A stretch of DNA of 64,000 nt from Locusta migratoria (GCA_026315105.1 CM048746.1:349187548-349251547); one strand, 5' to 3'. Shown: positions 20,735-31,947, numbered from the stretch's first letter. Notes: generated by a model not told the origin, from the sequence alone. Numbers and translations are program-made.

Positions 20735-23678
20735 TTGCGAAATACTATCAAGTACAAAGTACAGGAAGATGTCGTCATCAAGAACAACAAAACAGGCATT
20801 CTACGGGTCGGAGCGTGGAATGTTCTAACCCTTAATCGCGTAGGTAAGCTAGAAAATTTGAAAAGAGAAATGGATAGGTTAAAGTTAGATATGGTAGGGA
20901 TTAGTGGAGTTCGGTGGCAGGATGAACAGGATTTCTGGTCAGGTGAGTACAGGGTTATCAATACAAAATCAGCTGGTGGTAACGCATGAGTAGGTCTGAT
21001 AATGAATAAGAAAATAGGAATGCGGGTAAGTTACTATGAACAGCATAGTGAATGGATTATCGTAGTAAAGATAGTCACTAAGCCAACACCGACCACAGCA
21101 GTGCAAGTGTATATGCCAACTAGCACGGCTGATGATGAGGATATCGAAAACATGTATGAGGAGATAAAATAAATCATTCAGAAAGTTAAGGGAGACGAAA
21201 ACTCGATTGTGATGGGGGACTGGAACTCGGTAGTAGGAAAGGAAAGAGAAGGAACTGTAGTAGGTCAATATGGACTGGGGAAAAGGAATGAAAGAGAGGA
21301 GATCGCTTGGTAGTATTTTGCGCAGAACACAATTTAATGATCACCATCACTTGGTTTAATCATCATGAAAGAAGGCTGTATACGTGGAAGAGACCAGGAG
21401 ACACTGGAAGGTACCAGATTGACTTTATAATCGTAAGGAATAGATTTAAAAACCAGGTTCTAAACTGTAATACATGTCCAGGGGCAGATATAGATTCTGA
21501 CCATAACTTATTGGTTATGAACTGCAGATTAAAACTTAAGAGACTGCAGAAAGTTAGAAAGGTTAGGAGATGGGACCTGGACAAATTGAATGAACCAGAA
21601 GTGGTTGAGAGTTTCAGAGGGAGCATTAGGCAATGATTGGCTGAAACGGGGGAAAGTAATACAGTAGAAGAAGAATGGGTAGCTCTGAGAGATAGGGTAG
21701 TGAAGGCAACAGAGGACCATATAGGCATAAGGAGAAGGCCCAATAGAAATCCTTGGATAACACAGGTTGTACTGAACTTAAATGATGAAAGGAGAAAATA
21801 TACAAATTCAGCAAGTGAAACAGAAAAAAAAACGAGTACAAACGTCTGAAAAATGAGACTGACAGGAAGTGCAGACTGGCTAAGCAGGAGTGGCTAGGGG
21901 ACAAATGCAGAAGCGGAGAAGAATGCATAACTAGGGGAAAGATAGATACCGCCCACAGGAAAATAGAGATATTTGGAGACACGAAAAGCAGCTGTATGAA
22001 TATCAAGAACTCAGAAGGAAAACCAGTGCTAAGCAAAGAGGGAAAAGCTGAACAGTGGAAGGAATATATAGAGGGCCTACACAAAGGAAATAATCTTGAA
22101 GGCAGTATTCTAGATATGGAAGACGAAGTGGAGGAAGATAAGATAGGAAATATGATACTGCGAGGAGAATTTGACAAAGCGCTAAAGGACTTGAGTAGAA
22201 ACAAGGCACCTGGAGTAGATGATATTCCGTCTGAACTGCTGATATCGTTAGGCGAGCTAGTCGTGAAAATACTGTATCACCTGGTATGCAAGAGGTATGA
22301 GACAGGGGAAATACCCTCCGACTTCAAGAAGAATATCGTAACTCCAATTCCAAAGAAAGCAAATGAACACAAGTGTGAACATTACAGATCAGTTTAATAA
22401 GTTATGGTTGCAAAATACTAAAAAGAATTATTTACAGACGAATGGAAAAACTTGTGGAATCCGACGTCAGGGAAGATCAGTTTGGATGTAGGAGAAATGT
22501 AGGAACACGGGAGGCAATAGTCACATTACGACTTATCATAGAAGATAGGCTAAGGAAAGGGAAACCTACGCTTTTAGCATTTGTCGATTTGGAGAAAGCT
22601 TTTGACAATGTCGACTGGAATACACTCTTCCAAATTCTGAAGGTAGCAGGGGTAAAATATAGGAAGAGAAGAGTTATACTCAACCTATACAAAAACCAGA
22701 CAGCGGTTATTATAGTCTAAGGGCAAGAAAGGGACGCAGAGGTTGTTGTTCAATCTGTACATTGAGCAGGCAGTGAAGGAATGGAAGACGAAATTTGGAG
22801 AGTGCATTAAAGTGCAGGGAGAAGAAATAAAAACATTGCGGTTTGCTGAGTTGTGTTTTAATGTTGGAAAAGTTGTATTTGCTTTAGGAGGAACTCAGCA
22901 AAGAAGTGCAATGAGACAACGGACGAAGAGAGGACAAGAAACTTGCTTTATTGCCCTTCTGTGGTTCGTTGTTAGAGACCGCAAAAGATCTGGAAGAGCA
23001 ATTGAATGGAATGGGGTGTCTTGAAAGGAAGGTATAAGATGAACATTAACAAAAGTAAAACGAAGGTAATGGAATGCAATGTCTGAAAATCAGGCGATGC
23101 TGAAGGAATTAGATTAGGTAATGAGACAATAAAAGTAGTAGATGAATTTTGTTATTTGGGCAGCAAGATAACTTCTGATGGCTTTGGAAAGAAAAGCGTT
23201 TCTGAAGAAGCGAAACTTGTTAACATCCTATATTAATTTAAATATTAGGAAGTCCTTTCTGAAAGCATTTGTCTGGAGTGTAGCATTGTATGGGAGTGAA
23301 ACTTGGACGATAAGGAGTTCAGATTAAAAGATGATAGAAGCTTTTGAAATGTGATGCTACAGGCGAATGATGAAAATTAGATGGGTAGATAACCTAACTA
23401 ACGAGGAGGTGCTTAACCGAATCGGGGAGAAAAGGAGTTTCTGGCATATCCTGACTAAGAGAAGGGATAGAATGGTTGGACACATTCTGAGACATCAAGG
23501 AATTGTCAACTTAGCATTAGACGGAAGCGAGTGGGGTAAAAATCGTAGGGGGAGACCGAGGGACGAATACAGTAAGCAGATTCAAAAGGATGTAGGTTGC
23601 GGAACGTATTCTCAGATGAAGAGACTTGCACATGACAGGGTACCGTGGAGAGCTGCATCAAACCAGTCTGCTGAATGA
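20735..23678 (+). pseudogene. RTE-type endonuclease/reverse transcriptase
   Basis: Pieces in order: VGAWNVLTLNRVGKLENLKR (catalytic Asn), GISGVRWQ (Glu equivalent), QVYMPTS, IVMGDWNSVVG (Asp/Asn) and DSDHNLLVMN (Asp-His), giving an APE-type endonuclease. Next come NKAPGVDDIPSELL, IVTPIPKKANEH, FGCRRNVGTREAI, FVDLEKAFDNVDW (first RT Asp) and LLFNLYIEQAV. The sequence then reaches LRFA, where the DD of the catalytic box is lost to an insertion. The C-terminus has MVGHILRH and GRPRDEYSKQIQKDV, typical of this family. Stops at 20988, 21171 and 21315, a frameshift near 22395 and the insertion make it non-functional. Confidence 0.85.
22850..22974. repeat. Repeat X inserted in the RTE FADD box
   Basis: The RTE frame is clean up to LRFA (about 22848) and resumes near 22978 with ETAKDLEEQL-like sequence. 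In between lies a 120-125 bp copy of the repeat seen at 19697-19920, lacking its middle 100 bp. Confidence 0.65.
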
Positions 23679-23700
23679 AGACCACAACAACTACAACAAC

Positions 23701-24795
23701 GATATTTAATGACATGTCTGTGTTGCCAGTAGTTATACGTCATTTAATAATTCAGTTCATCTAGAAAAGATCCTTCCAACCGTATCTTTCGTAAAATTAG
23801 AAACAAAACAATTTCAGTACGATCATGAATTCCCGTTTCGAGAAACCTAGCAGATCATCATCGAATGGTACATACAAAATATATTAGTGCAATTAACTTT
23901 CTCTGAGAAGATTGCTGTGTATCTGTGGCAAGACAGAAAACGAGAACAAGTAAACACTACATGTGTTATTTTACATTGATTATTTATTATAAGTTTGTCT
24001 TCAAGTTCTTACTTACAGCTAGGACTTTGCTTAACGTATATCCACAATTGTGTAGCTTTTGTAAAACATTTTGCGAATGACACTACACTGCACAGATATT
24101 TCAACTGACAACAACTCTCAAGTTTTTAACAAATTGTAAACAAACCAAAGAATATGGTTAGACTAGAGGCTAAGAGGTTTCCTATGAAACCAAAGAATGA
24201 CGAAAGGTTGATCTTATTTATAGGATATATGTATGATACCAATTTTAATTAATTAATAGAAAGGTTGAATAAGAAATTTAAAATAGGCTTCTTACAAAGT
24301 GTATACAATATTTCGGAATGGTATTTAAGTTAATATTAAAAGTATTGTTTTTTTAGATTACTTGTAACAGCAGTTTTCATGCAACATATATATTTTTTGA
24401 GGCAGCATGAAAGACATTTGAATTTGGGATCTCAATCTTTAACTTAAAAAGTGTACATAATGTGGGTCTTTGGTGCGAAGAGGTGTAGCTTTGGTAGGAA
24501 GTGGTGTAGGCGGTGGTGAGAGGGGGGCGTGTGCGGGGTAGGGGAAGAGGAAGAGGGACACCACACACTATTATAAATGAACGAACATCAAACACCTCAT
24601 TCTTCCACAAATTCGAAGACTGTTTAAAATTGAAGAATTAAACGATTATTCAGAGACAAGTACCCGACACACACACACACACAATCTGTTCGCACTTATC
24701 CTTTCTCTTTCCCTCCCCACAAGCCCCCCTCTCTACCATGGGTAAGAATTTTAAATATTTCTCCTTAAATAATCTCTTCTCGTTTTCTTCCTATC

Positions 24796-24866
<71 letters not shown>

Positions 24867-25045
24867 ACACCTCTGTTCACAAACCAAAAAAAAAAAATAT
24901 ATAAAGAATTTACTTATTTCTGAAAATCATCCTCCACAGAGTTGACTAAACGGCACCGATAAATATATTCATTCATGTTAGACAAGTTACATTATTAGAC
25001 CAATATGTCTTCAAGCTGACAGAATAGACTGAGACCTAACACGTC
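23701..25045. other. Unassigned sequence with microsatellites
   Basis: (AC)n at 24668-24683 and a long (CT)n at 24802-24863, otherwise AT-rich unique-looking DNA. ORF 24738-24923 is the microsatellite. Confidence 0.45.
24802..24863. repeat. (CT)n microsatellite
   Basis: About 31 uninterrupted CT dinucleotides. Confidence 0.95.
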
Positions 25046-25057
25046 AACATTTTCTTG

Positions 25058-25247
25058 CCGGCCGCGGTGGCCGAGGGGATTGAGGCGCCCCAGTCACGGT
25101 CTGCATGGCCACTAAGGTCGGGGGTTCGAATCCCCCCTCGGGCATGGATATTTGTGCAGTCCTTAGTGTTAGCTAGTTCATAAGTAGTTTGTAAGCTTAG
25201 GGACTGATGACCCCGTAGTTACGGCCCATAAGTTCTACAAACATTTG
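25058..25247 (+). repeat. tRNA-derived SINE (family B), full length
   Basis: A box GTGGCCGAGGGG and B box GGGGGTTCGAATCCCCCC, then CTCGGGCATGGATATTTGTG and TAAGTAGTTTGTAAGC ... CATTTG. The 12-bp target duplication is AACATTTTCTTG (25046-25057, 25248-25259). Confidence 0.92.
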
Positions 25248-25333
25248 AACATTTTCTTGCCCCTTAAATTCTGTAATTTATTATTATTTTATGTAATATT
25301 TGTATGTTATTCTTAACTGGTTCCTGTACAAAT

Positions 25334-25375
25334 ACCTGAAGAAGGGCAATAATTCCCCGAATAAATCTTCAATCT
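25334..25375 (+). ncRNA. Weak hammerhead-like motif, unpaired
   Basis: CTGAAGA (25336-25342), a GGGC...CCCC hairpin, GAAT in place of GAAA, then AAATCTTC. A TTGCAACCGGTGGCTG sequence follows. No inverted partner was found, so it may be a solo PLE 3' end. Confidence 0.35.
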
Positions 25376-25899
25376 TGCAACCGGTGGCTGTTTTCTTTTC
25401 TAACGTATAGAACACAGTTGCTGCAATGGATAAAACATTTAATTACAATGTATGTTGCATTCTGAATTAGAAATTTGATTTCGTATGCTACTGATTGTTT
25501 TGCGTGTAAACGTGGCGATAAATTTCCAGCGTGGACAACTTCTCAGTAGTAATACCTCCGGAGTACAGTGTTATTTCATCTTCGCTGTTTCTTAGGCATA
25601 AACACGACTTTGCTGTCACCGTGTAAGGTTACCGATGAACTTTTTCTGGTAATTCGAGGTGTGATTGGAAAGTTTTAAAAGTGGATCCGCTACTGCTTAC
25701 TGGTTTGGCGGGCAGCTACACGGAGCATGGGGAGTGAGACATTGTCCTTGAACGCCGTCTGATAGGAAACTGCGATTCCCTTAGCTTGGATTAGATCTTA
25801 TTCCATAGATCATGAATACGACAGTTCGTAATGATGTGGAACGTGTCAGGTTAATGAAAGTTGTCCTTACAAATTATTACTTTGTACTAAATATTAAAG

Positions 25900-26213
25900 G
25901 TAAAAGGTAAAGCAGTCGACAATCCGAAGATTGGTTTGAACACCACAGTGCTTTACTAGGCAAGTTCCTTGGAGGGGGCTATGCCGTTGCCTTCCTCTGA
26001 TGTTCGAGCTGACGTACCCAGTCAGTTAGAGGGGGACCTACAGTTTAACGTGGGTTCCGAACCACGGTGCTACTCGGTATTTTTCACATCAGCAACACTG
26101 CGAGAGGTGAAAGAAGTGGAAAGTCACAGATAAAAATCCTCAGATTTGGCGGAGATCGAACCCGCGACCTTCGGATTTGTAGTCTGGCACTTTACCACTG
26201 TGCTACGGAGCCG
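25900..26213 (-). repeat. tRNA-derived SINE (family E)
   Basis: The minus strand starts TGCGGCTCCGTAGCACAGTG with B box GCGGGTTCGATCTCC, followed by a long non-tRNA body (GGCAACGGCATAGCCCC). The target duplication ACTAAATATTA is at 25889-25899 and 26214-26224. Confidence 0.85.
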
Positions 26214-26309
26214 CACTAAATATTACATGACACAATTCATTTTTATTTTATTATTTTTTTCAGATTTACTAATTTATATCTAAAAATTCATCTATAGTAT
26301 AGAAGGAGT

Positions 26310-28720
26310 TGCTATTCAGAAATTATTTTAATTTATTTTTAAATGCTAGCTGGCTATCTATCAGGCTTTAGATGCTGTTTGGTATGTGACCAAAGACTTT
26401 GGTGGCAGCATAATTAACCCCTTTCAATGCCAAAGCTAGATTTAGCCCATGAATAGTGAAGATCATTCTTTCTCCTAGTGTTGTTGTTATGTACACTGCT
26501 ATTGTTTTTGAATTCGGTGGGATTGGTAATAACAAACTTCATAAGTAAATATATATACTGTGAAGATCCCTAGCTCTTCAAATAAGTGTCTGCACGATGA
26601 TCTTGGATGGGCTCCAGCAATTACACTGATTACACGCTTCTGTGCAATGAATACTTTTTTACTCAATGATGAGTAAAATTATGCCATACGAAATCAGAGA
26701 ATGAAAATAGTCATACCAAGCTAACTTACCGCGATGTACATCATCAAAATTTGCAATTACCCTAATAGCATAAGTAGCTGAACTCAAACGTTTCGGCAGA
26801 TCTTCAATGTGTTTTTTTCCAGCTCAAACCCTCATCAAGTCATACACCTAAAAATTTTGAATATTCTACCTTTGCTACAGATTTCTGATCAAAGTCTATA
26901 TTTATTAATGGTGTCATTCCATTCACTGTATGGAACTGTACGTACTGTGTTTAATCAAAATTTAATGATAGTCCATTTGCTGAGAACCATTTAATGATTT
27001 TCTGAAAGACGTCGTTTACAATTTCTTCAGCTAATTCTTGTCTAGTGTGTTAACTATACTTGTATCATGAGCAAAAAGAACCAGCTGTGCATCTTCATGA
27101 ATACAGAATGGCAAGTCATTAATACATATTAAGAACAGCAAATGCCCAAGTGCCGAACCTTGTGGCACTCCATTTTTTATTGTTCCCCAGTTTGAGAAAT
27201 CAACTGCTTTTTGCATGTTTTGTGAACTACTTATGTCAACTTTTTGCACTCTTCATGTTAGCTATGATTTAAACCATTTGTACACTATTCCATTCATACC
27301 ACAATACGTTATCTAGAAGAATGCCATGATTTACACAATCAAACTCCTTGGAGAGGTCACAAAAAATCCCAATGGGTGATTTCCGGTTATTCAAGGGCAT
27401 TTAATATTTCATTTGTGAAAGTATATATATAGCATTTTCTGTTGGAAAGTCTTTCTGAAAATCAAACTGACATTTTGTTAGAACTTTATTTTTACCTATA
27501 TGTGAAGCAACTCTAGAATACATTACTTTTTCAAGAATTTGGGATAGGACTGTGTGAAGTGAGATTGGGCGACCGTTGTTGACATCAGACGTATCCCCTT
27601 TTTTGTGCAATGGTTTAACAATAAGATATTTCAGTCTATCAGGAAAAACACCCTGCTTCAGACAACTATTACATATGTGGGTAAGAATTCTACTTAGTTC
27701 TTGAGAACAAGCTTTTATTACCCTGCTGGAAATACCATCAATTCCATATCAGCTTTTGCTCTTGAGAGAGGTGGGTGGAATTTCTATTGTATCAAATTAT
27801 GTAGGTATGGCCTGTTCCATTAACTGCCTAGCTTCTTCTAATGAACATTTAGATCCTATTTTCTCCACAGCATTTAAAAAAAATTATTAAATTTTTTTTC
27901 AACTTCTGGCTTGTTAGCTGTAAACTTTTCATTCACTTTGATGGTAATGCTGTATTCCTGTGCTCTGGGTTGTCCTGTCTCCCTAATAATAATATTCCAA
28001 ATTCTTTTAATTTTGTTTTCAGAGGTACTAATCTTAGACATGATGCACATACTTCTTGACTTTGAAATAATTTTTCTTGATTTAGCACAGTAGTTTTTAT
28101 AATATTTGACTGTTTCTGGGTCATTACTCTTTCTTGCTGTTAGGTTACAAGATATTCTGATTCCTTTAGTAAGCCATGGTTTCTTGCATGGTTTATTATC
28201 ATTATATTTAACTATTTTCTTGGGGAAAGAATTTTCAAATACTCTTGAAAATGTATCATGAAATAACTTATATTTTTAATTAGCATCAGCTTCCTTATAC
28301 ACCTCATCCTAGTGTAACTGCTCAAGATTTTCCCTGAAATATCTAATTGTTGAATTGTTAACTGAACGCATAACTTTGGAGGGCTGTTTTGAATTACAGA
28401 GAGGAACAATGTCATTTACTGTTCGTTGTGGCAGCTGGTTGAGTGCTTGTTGCCGGATTCTCTCTGCGTGAAAATGGACGTAAAAACGGAGCAACGAGTT
28501 TGTGTGACTTTTGTTTTAAACCAGGAAATCTGCTTCTGAGAAAATGTTGACCCTTTCATTCCAAGTATTGTTCCTGGACAATAACGTATTAAAAGCTGAT
28601 TTATACCGTATTTTGTATATGTCCTTAGAGTCGCATTGTTGTTGATGAAAAACATGCTTATAGTACGCCATTTGCCGCTTGGTACGGGGTGTAGACACTA
28701 CTATGGCATTAATTTATTCT
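26310..28720 (-). pseudogene. Jockey/CR1-group LINE, RT region, decayed
   Basis: Minus-strand pieces in order: a linker near 28700-28420 (QMAYYKHVFHQQQ), then MHKKGDTSDVNNGRPISLHT, QILEKVMYSRV and KVLTKCQFDFQKDFPTENAI (27610-27401). The RT core follows: GVPQGSALGHLLFLICINDL and the catalytic box, normally FADDTSI but FAHDTSI here (27249-27031). Next are KWFSANGLSLNF and a long 3' coding tail (to about 26310). The first catalytic Asp of the box is His and several stops occur, so it is dead. The endonuclease is absent (5' truncation near 28720). Confidence 0.75.
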
Positions 28721-29271
28721 TCTTGGAGGTTGTGTTGCGTTGGCATCTGTACGTGACTGTGAGTGTGAGCTTGAGTGTGGTTCATTTTATTTTATTTCAA
28801 CAGTGAATTGTGTTGTCCTTGGTGCTGTGGCGAAGTTTATGCTTGCATTATTGATATACAAATGTCTGCGTTGCGCAAGAAATACTTGACATAAAAAAAA
28901 CAATAGTTTGATCAAAAATTTTAAAACACATATTTTGATAAAATAAAATGAATTCGCCTTCAGTTACAAGTTGTGTTTTATTTTACACAATGACTTAGAA
29001 TCCTGAGGGCTCATAATCAGGTGCCTTTATGATTTATTATACATGTTTAAAGGCCTGGGCGTTTTAAGATCAAAATAAAGCTTATAACAATAAGGGAAAT
29101 TTTAGAAAGAGTTTAATATAATAAATAGATTTAACAATTAACTTTCTTATTAACCCTTTGAGCCACACAAATACATCTAGATGTAATAGGCGTTAAAATT
29201 TGGTTTTATCCTTCATTATCCTTGGAGAACAGACAATTAACCAGGGATATTATAAATGTGTCCTTGAGCGT
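28721..29271. other. Unassigned sequence within the mariner
   Basis: AT-rich, with TTAACCCTTTGAGCC at about 29152 resembling a piggyBac-type end, but no partner TIR was found. Confidence 0.35.
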
Positions 29272-29510
29272 TAGCGCGAAAAGGTGTGGAAGAAAAGGTC
29301 TACATTGTGGAAAGGCAAGAGTTGGGTGCTACACCATGACAACGCCCCTTCTCATCGTGCCTTCTTCATGGTGAAAGTATGACAAATTCAAAATTCCTGT
29401 GCTTCCACAACCGCCATATTCCCCTGATTTGGCCCCTGCGGACTTCTACCTGTTTCCTGTACTGAAATTATCACTGAAAGAGAAGCGAATTGACTCGATT
29501 GAAATCCAGA
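29272..29510 (+). pseudogene. Mariner transposase, catalytic C-terminal fragment
   Basis: Frames give HHDNA-like (H-DNAPSH), KIPVLPQPPYSPDLAPADFY and LFPVLKLSLK, the second and third catalytic-Asp regions of a mariner DDD transposase. The first catalytic region and the DNA-binding domain are missing. Frameshifted near 29385. Confidence 0.75.
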
Positions 29511-29516
29511 CAAATA

Positions 29517-29898
29517 CCCTTTAATGCATAGTGTAGCTGATCAGCTACATATATAATTTTTTCCATTATCTCTCAAACTGATCAACATTTTACCACAAAT
29601 TCATTTGTAGCTGCTTGTATACATAGTGTTACATGTGCAAGAAGCACGTCTCAGAAAAATATAAATCGCTGAGAGCTACTGAATCACTTCGATAGTTAGC
29701 TGCATGGAGTTACTCGTAAGATGTGCGTTTGTTTACTTTAGTATACCTCCTTTGCCATGTAAAGCAGTCAATCACATACTACCGTTACATTACGAGTTAC
29801 TTTACGAGAAGATCAGTGGCACATCGGGTATATCATATATACTATATACCTAATCAGCTATGAGCGGTTTTTTCCTAGTAGTGCATAAATTTTAAGGG
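29517..29898. mobile_element. Small MITE inside the mariner
   Basis: Ends CCCTTTAATGCATAGTG (29517) and the complement CACTACTAGG... / TTATGCAC near 29880-29898 (ATTTTAAGGG) are inverted. Both subterminal regions hold TAGCTGATCAGCTA/TAATCAGCTATG. It interrupts the mariner transposase between the catalytic region and the C-terminus. Superfamily uncertain (CCCT ends recall piggyBac). Confidence 0.5.
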
Positions 29899-29989
29899 AT
29901 TTTTTTTTTCAGTAGATACTCACTATATATTAGTCGTGGTAGTTTTCATAGCTTCAAATAAAAGGACATGCGTTAAAGGTTTCACAAAC

Positions 29990-30130
29990 TTCAGGAAAAA
30001 TATTTCCAGGAATGTTTTCAAAAGTGGAAACACCGTTGCAGTCGGTGTGTTCAATCAAAAGCTGACTATTTTGAAGGAGATGCATCACAGTATCAGATGA
30101 ATACCACCATTGTGCAATTACAAGCCCATT
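29990..30130 (+). pseudogene. Mariner transposase C-terminus
   Basis: FSKVET-like and FQKWKHR-related codons with GDYFEGD-type sequence (TTTTGAAGGAGATGCATC) just inside the right TIR, as in full-length mariners. This supports the 25655-30155 reconstruction. Confidence 0.5.
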
Positions 30131-30155
30131 CTTAAAAGTTTCCAATCACACCTCG

Positions 30156-31270
30156 TTTGTAGGTATATTTCTAAACCATAGTTAAAGCATTAGTCCTCCA
30201 TATAATTTTATTCGTTTTATTATCTCTTGCTTGGCCTTGCTATGTGTCGTTCAAAATGGAACCTGTTACTAATCGGATTATCAGTATTGTCCAATAATTA
30301 ACTCTAATAATTCTACATCTTAAAAAAACGATCTTCATCCGTAACCAGAGATTTTGAAAAATGGGACGTACTTAAGTGCATGAAATCAATGACCGCTAAC
30401 GTACTATCGATATCTGTTTACATCTATATCTAGAAATTCACGGTATCTATTTTTAAATCCATTTTGTTCGCACTATGAAGCTGGCTCTATGTCGGATGGT
30501 GCGAGAAGACGTCACAAACATATCCTCACTCCTTTGTTGTCAGTATTGAACGTTACCTGTACTGTCTTTGCAAAATGCTCTCTGTGGTAGACGTGTGCTT
30601 TTCACCAGATAGTTTGATATTCTAGTAGGGATTTTGTTTGACGTCACTAACATTTCTCCACTTTATTGACAGCACTGACTGTTACCGCTGCTGCCGTTGT
30701 CAAATGCTGTCTGTAATAGACGTGTCCTGTTCAGTGGATAGATAGATATTGAAGTAGGGAAGACGCGTATGTTCCCTGCATACAGACGCGTAAATGGCAA
30801 CCCGCATATCGCCGTGCAACTGTACGGGGTAAGTCGATGGCAGCCGCACCCTAGCATAAATACGAAGTCCGGGTGAGACAGACACGTACGGCTGACTGTC
30901 GGTCCGACAGTACGCCTGGCGCAGTGATTGCAGAACCATATGTAAACACCTCGAAAATTGCATGCCTGACCACCAACGACAGATGTCCAGTACCCGTGAT
31001 AGTCCAGGCCTTTCCAACACGGGTGCGTCGACATCACGGTCGACACCAGCAAAAGCACCGGCGCTCTGCTGCATCGCAGCGCTGTTGTGTTGTGGCGTGT
31101 GAGCGAGGCAGGCGCAGCGCTGCCTCAGCAGTGATAGCAGAGGGGCGTGTTTGTCGCAGAACTAGGAAAAGACAGAGTCATCTTGTTGTTTCGGAATTAT
31201 TAAAACGAATAAAAATAATAGTAGGTAGAAGAATAGTAATGCAAATTTTTGTGTGTAAACAGAAAGTTTA
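30156..31270. other. Unassigned region with a 127-bp tandem duplication
   Basis: See the repeat at 30514-30760. The stretch 30840-31160 is GC-richer, with overlapping ORFs on both strands that show no domain. Confidence 0.4.
30514..30760. repeat. Imperfect direct duplication, unit about 127 bp
   Basis: Shared order in both units: GACGTCAC (30514, 30639), TTGTTGTCAGTA / TTATTGACAGCA, AAATGCTCTCTGT / AAATGCTGTCTGT, TAGACGTGT, and GATATTCTAGTAGGGA / GATATTGAAGTAGGGA. Each unit opens with a CRE-like (T)GACGTCA. Confidence 0.65.
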
Positions 31271-31375
31271 GTAAAGGTATTAAACATAAGGAGAGGCATT
31301 GAATTAAAATTTATGCTGGGCCGGGATTCGAACCCGGGACCTCTACTTACTAGGTACGTGCTTTAACCCACACTT

Positions 31376-31516
31376 CTTCTTTTTTTCTGCTGGTAGGTTT
31401 ATGATCTGCGGTCGTTTTCATTGTTCGTGCTTGGTTGTTCGTTGATCATTTGGCTCAGCTTTTTTTGTTACAGAGGATGTTCAGCCCTCTGACCGGGCGC
31501 GCTGAGCCACAGCGCC
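31376..31516 (-). repeat. Non-family-B SINE (family D) inside the left tRNA-like module
   Basis: The minus strand reads GGTGCCGGGCGCTGTGGCTC, then AGAGGGCTGAACATCC and CAACGAACAACC, a different tRNA-headed SINE. It splits the A-box region of the left module: CCCAC is on the left (31368-31372) and the matching CACTCAGCT on the right (about 31522-31530). Confidence 0.6.
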
Positions 31517-31619
31517 CGGCACCACTCAGCTAACACGGACTGTCTTAAAGCACGTCTCCCTCCACACCACATACTTTTATTCTGCCTCATGTTCCCTGTG
31601 TATGTGGTTTGGCTACCAC

Positions 31620-31692
31620 GCTGTGAAAGCTGAGTGGTCTACAGCACCTACCTAATAAGTCGGAGGTCTCGGGTTCGAATCCCAGCCACAGC
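31620..31692 (+). other. tRNA-like module (right arm, copy C)
   Basis: Acceptor GCTGTG/CACAGC, D arm with AGTGG, anticodon loop CTAATAA (U33, apparent AAU anticodon), B box GGGTTCGAATCCC. The anticodon stem has one mismatch. The same tail (TATTTTAATTCAGTGCCTC) follows in both arms, so it is part of the repeat, not a stand-alone tRNA gene. Confidence 0.65.
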
Positions 31693-31847
31693 ATATATTT
31701 TAATTCAGTGCCTCTCCTTATGTTTAATACCTTTGGTATAAGACAATGTCGTCTCAAGAAATTGTATTATTTGATATTTACAAAGTTTAGTGTTGCGCTC
31801 CTTAATTGAAAGTTCTAATAAAATCAATTATCTTCATCAATCACTTT

Positions 31848-31905
31848 TTATTACTGCCACGAAACATGTCCTGAGTTTATACCCTTATCTTCAGGTGGAA
31901 CAATG
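31848..31905 (-). ncRNA. Decayed hammerhead-like motif
   Basis: Inverted partner of 32467-32522. CTGAAGA is recognisable but GAAA is lost (GGACATGTTTCG). Confidence 0.4.
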
Positions 31906-31947
31906 ATTTTTGTTTACATTGATACTTCCAAGACCCAGCTAGTTCTT

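Larger units (their letters stand above)
20690..23700 (+). mobile_element. RTE-type LINE (degenerate, nearly full length)
   Basis: A plus-strand non-LTR element with an endonuclease (20735-21640), linker, RT (22150-22850), thumb and C-terminal domain (to 23678). It ends in an (ACAACA)-like tail at 23680-23700. Frameshifts and stops occur throughout, and the RT catalytic box is split by an insertion. A minus-strand relative lies at 41160-42535. Confidence 0.85.
25655..30155 (+). mobile_element. Mariner element, dispersed by later insertions
   Basis: TIRs CGAGGTGTGATTGGAAA (25655) and the complement TTTCCAATCACACCTCG ending at 30155 match over about 24 bp. Inside lie mariner-derived flanks (25680-25885), a SINE (25900-26213), a LINE (about 26310-28720), transposase fragments (29272-29510, about 29990-30130) and a MITE (29517-29898). 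The canonical TA duplication is not intact. Confidence 0.7.
31271..31733. mobile_element. Fold-back element with two opposed tRNA-like modules (copy C)
   Basis: Inverted arms 31271-31372 (continuing at 31517-31535 after an insertion) and about 31615-31733 share GGAGAGGCATTGAATTAAAA and its complement, and tRNA-like cores with GGGTTCGAATCCC. The centre (about 31536-31614) is non-coding. Same layout as copies A and B but a different sequence. Confidence 0.7.

Noticed and set aside
21626..22204. 192-codon minus ORF
   Set aside because: Antisense shadow of the RTE coding strand; Ser/Phe/Leu-rich with no domain.
24738..24923. 61-codon ORF
   Set aside because: Mostly (CT)n microsatellite.
25058..25140. 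tRNA gene (perfect A and B boxes)
   Set aside because: The sequence is the head of a repeated SINE with a conserved non-tRNA tail and target duplication; many copies occur in the window.
29152..29270. piggyBac-type element starting TTAACCCTTTGAG
   Set aside because: No matching inverted end or TTAA partner found.
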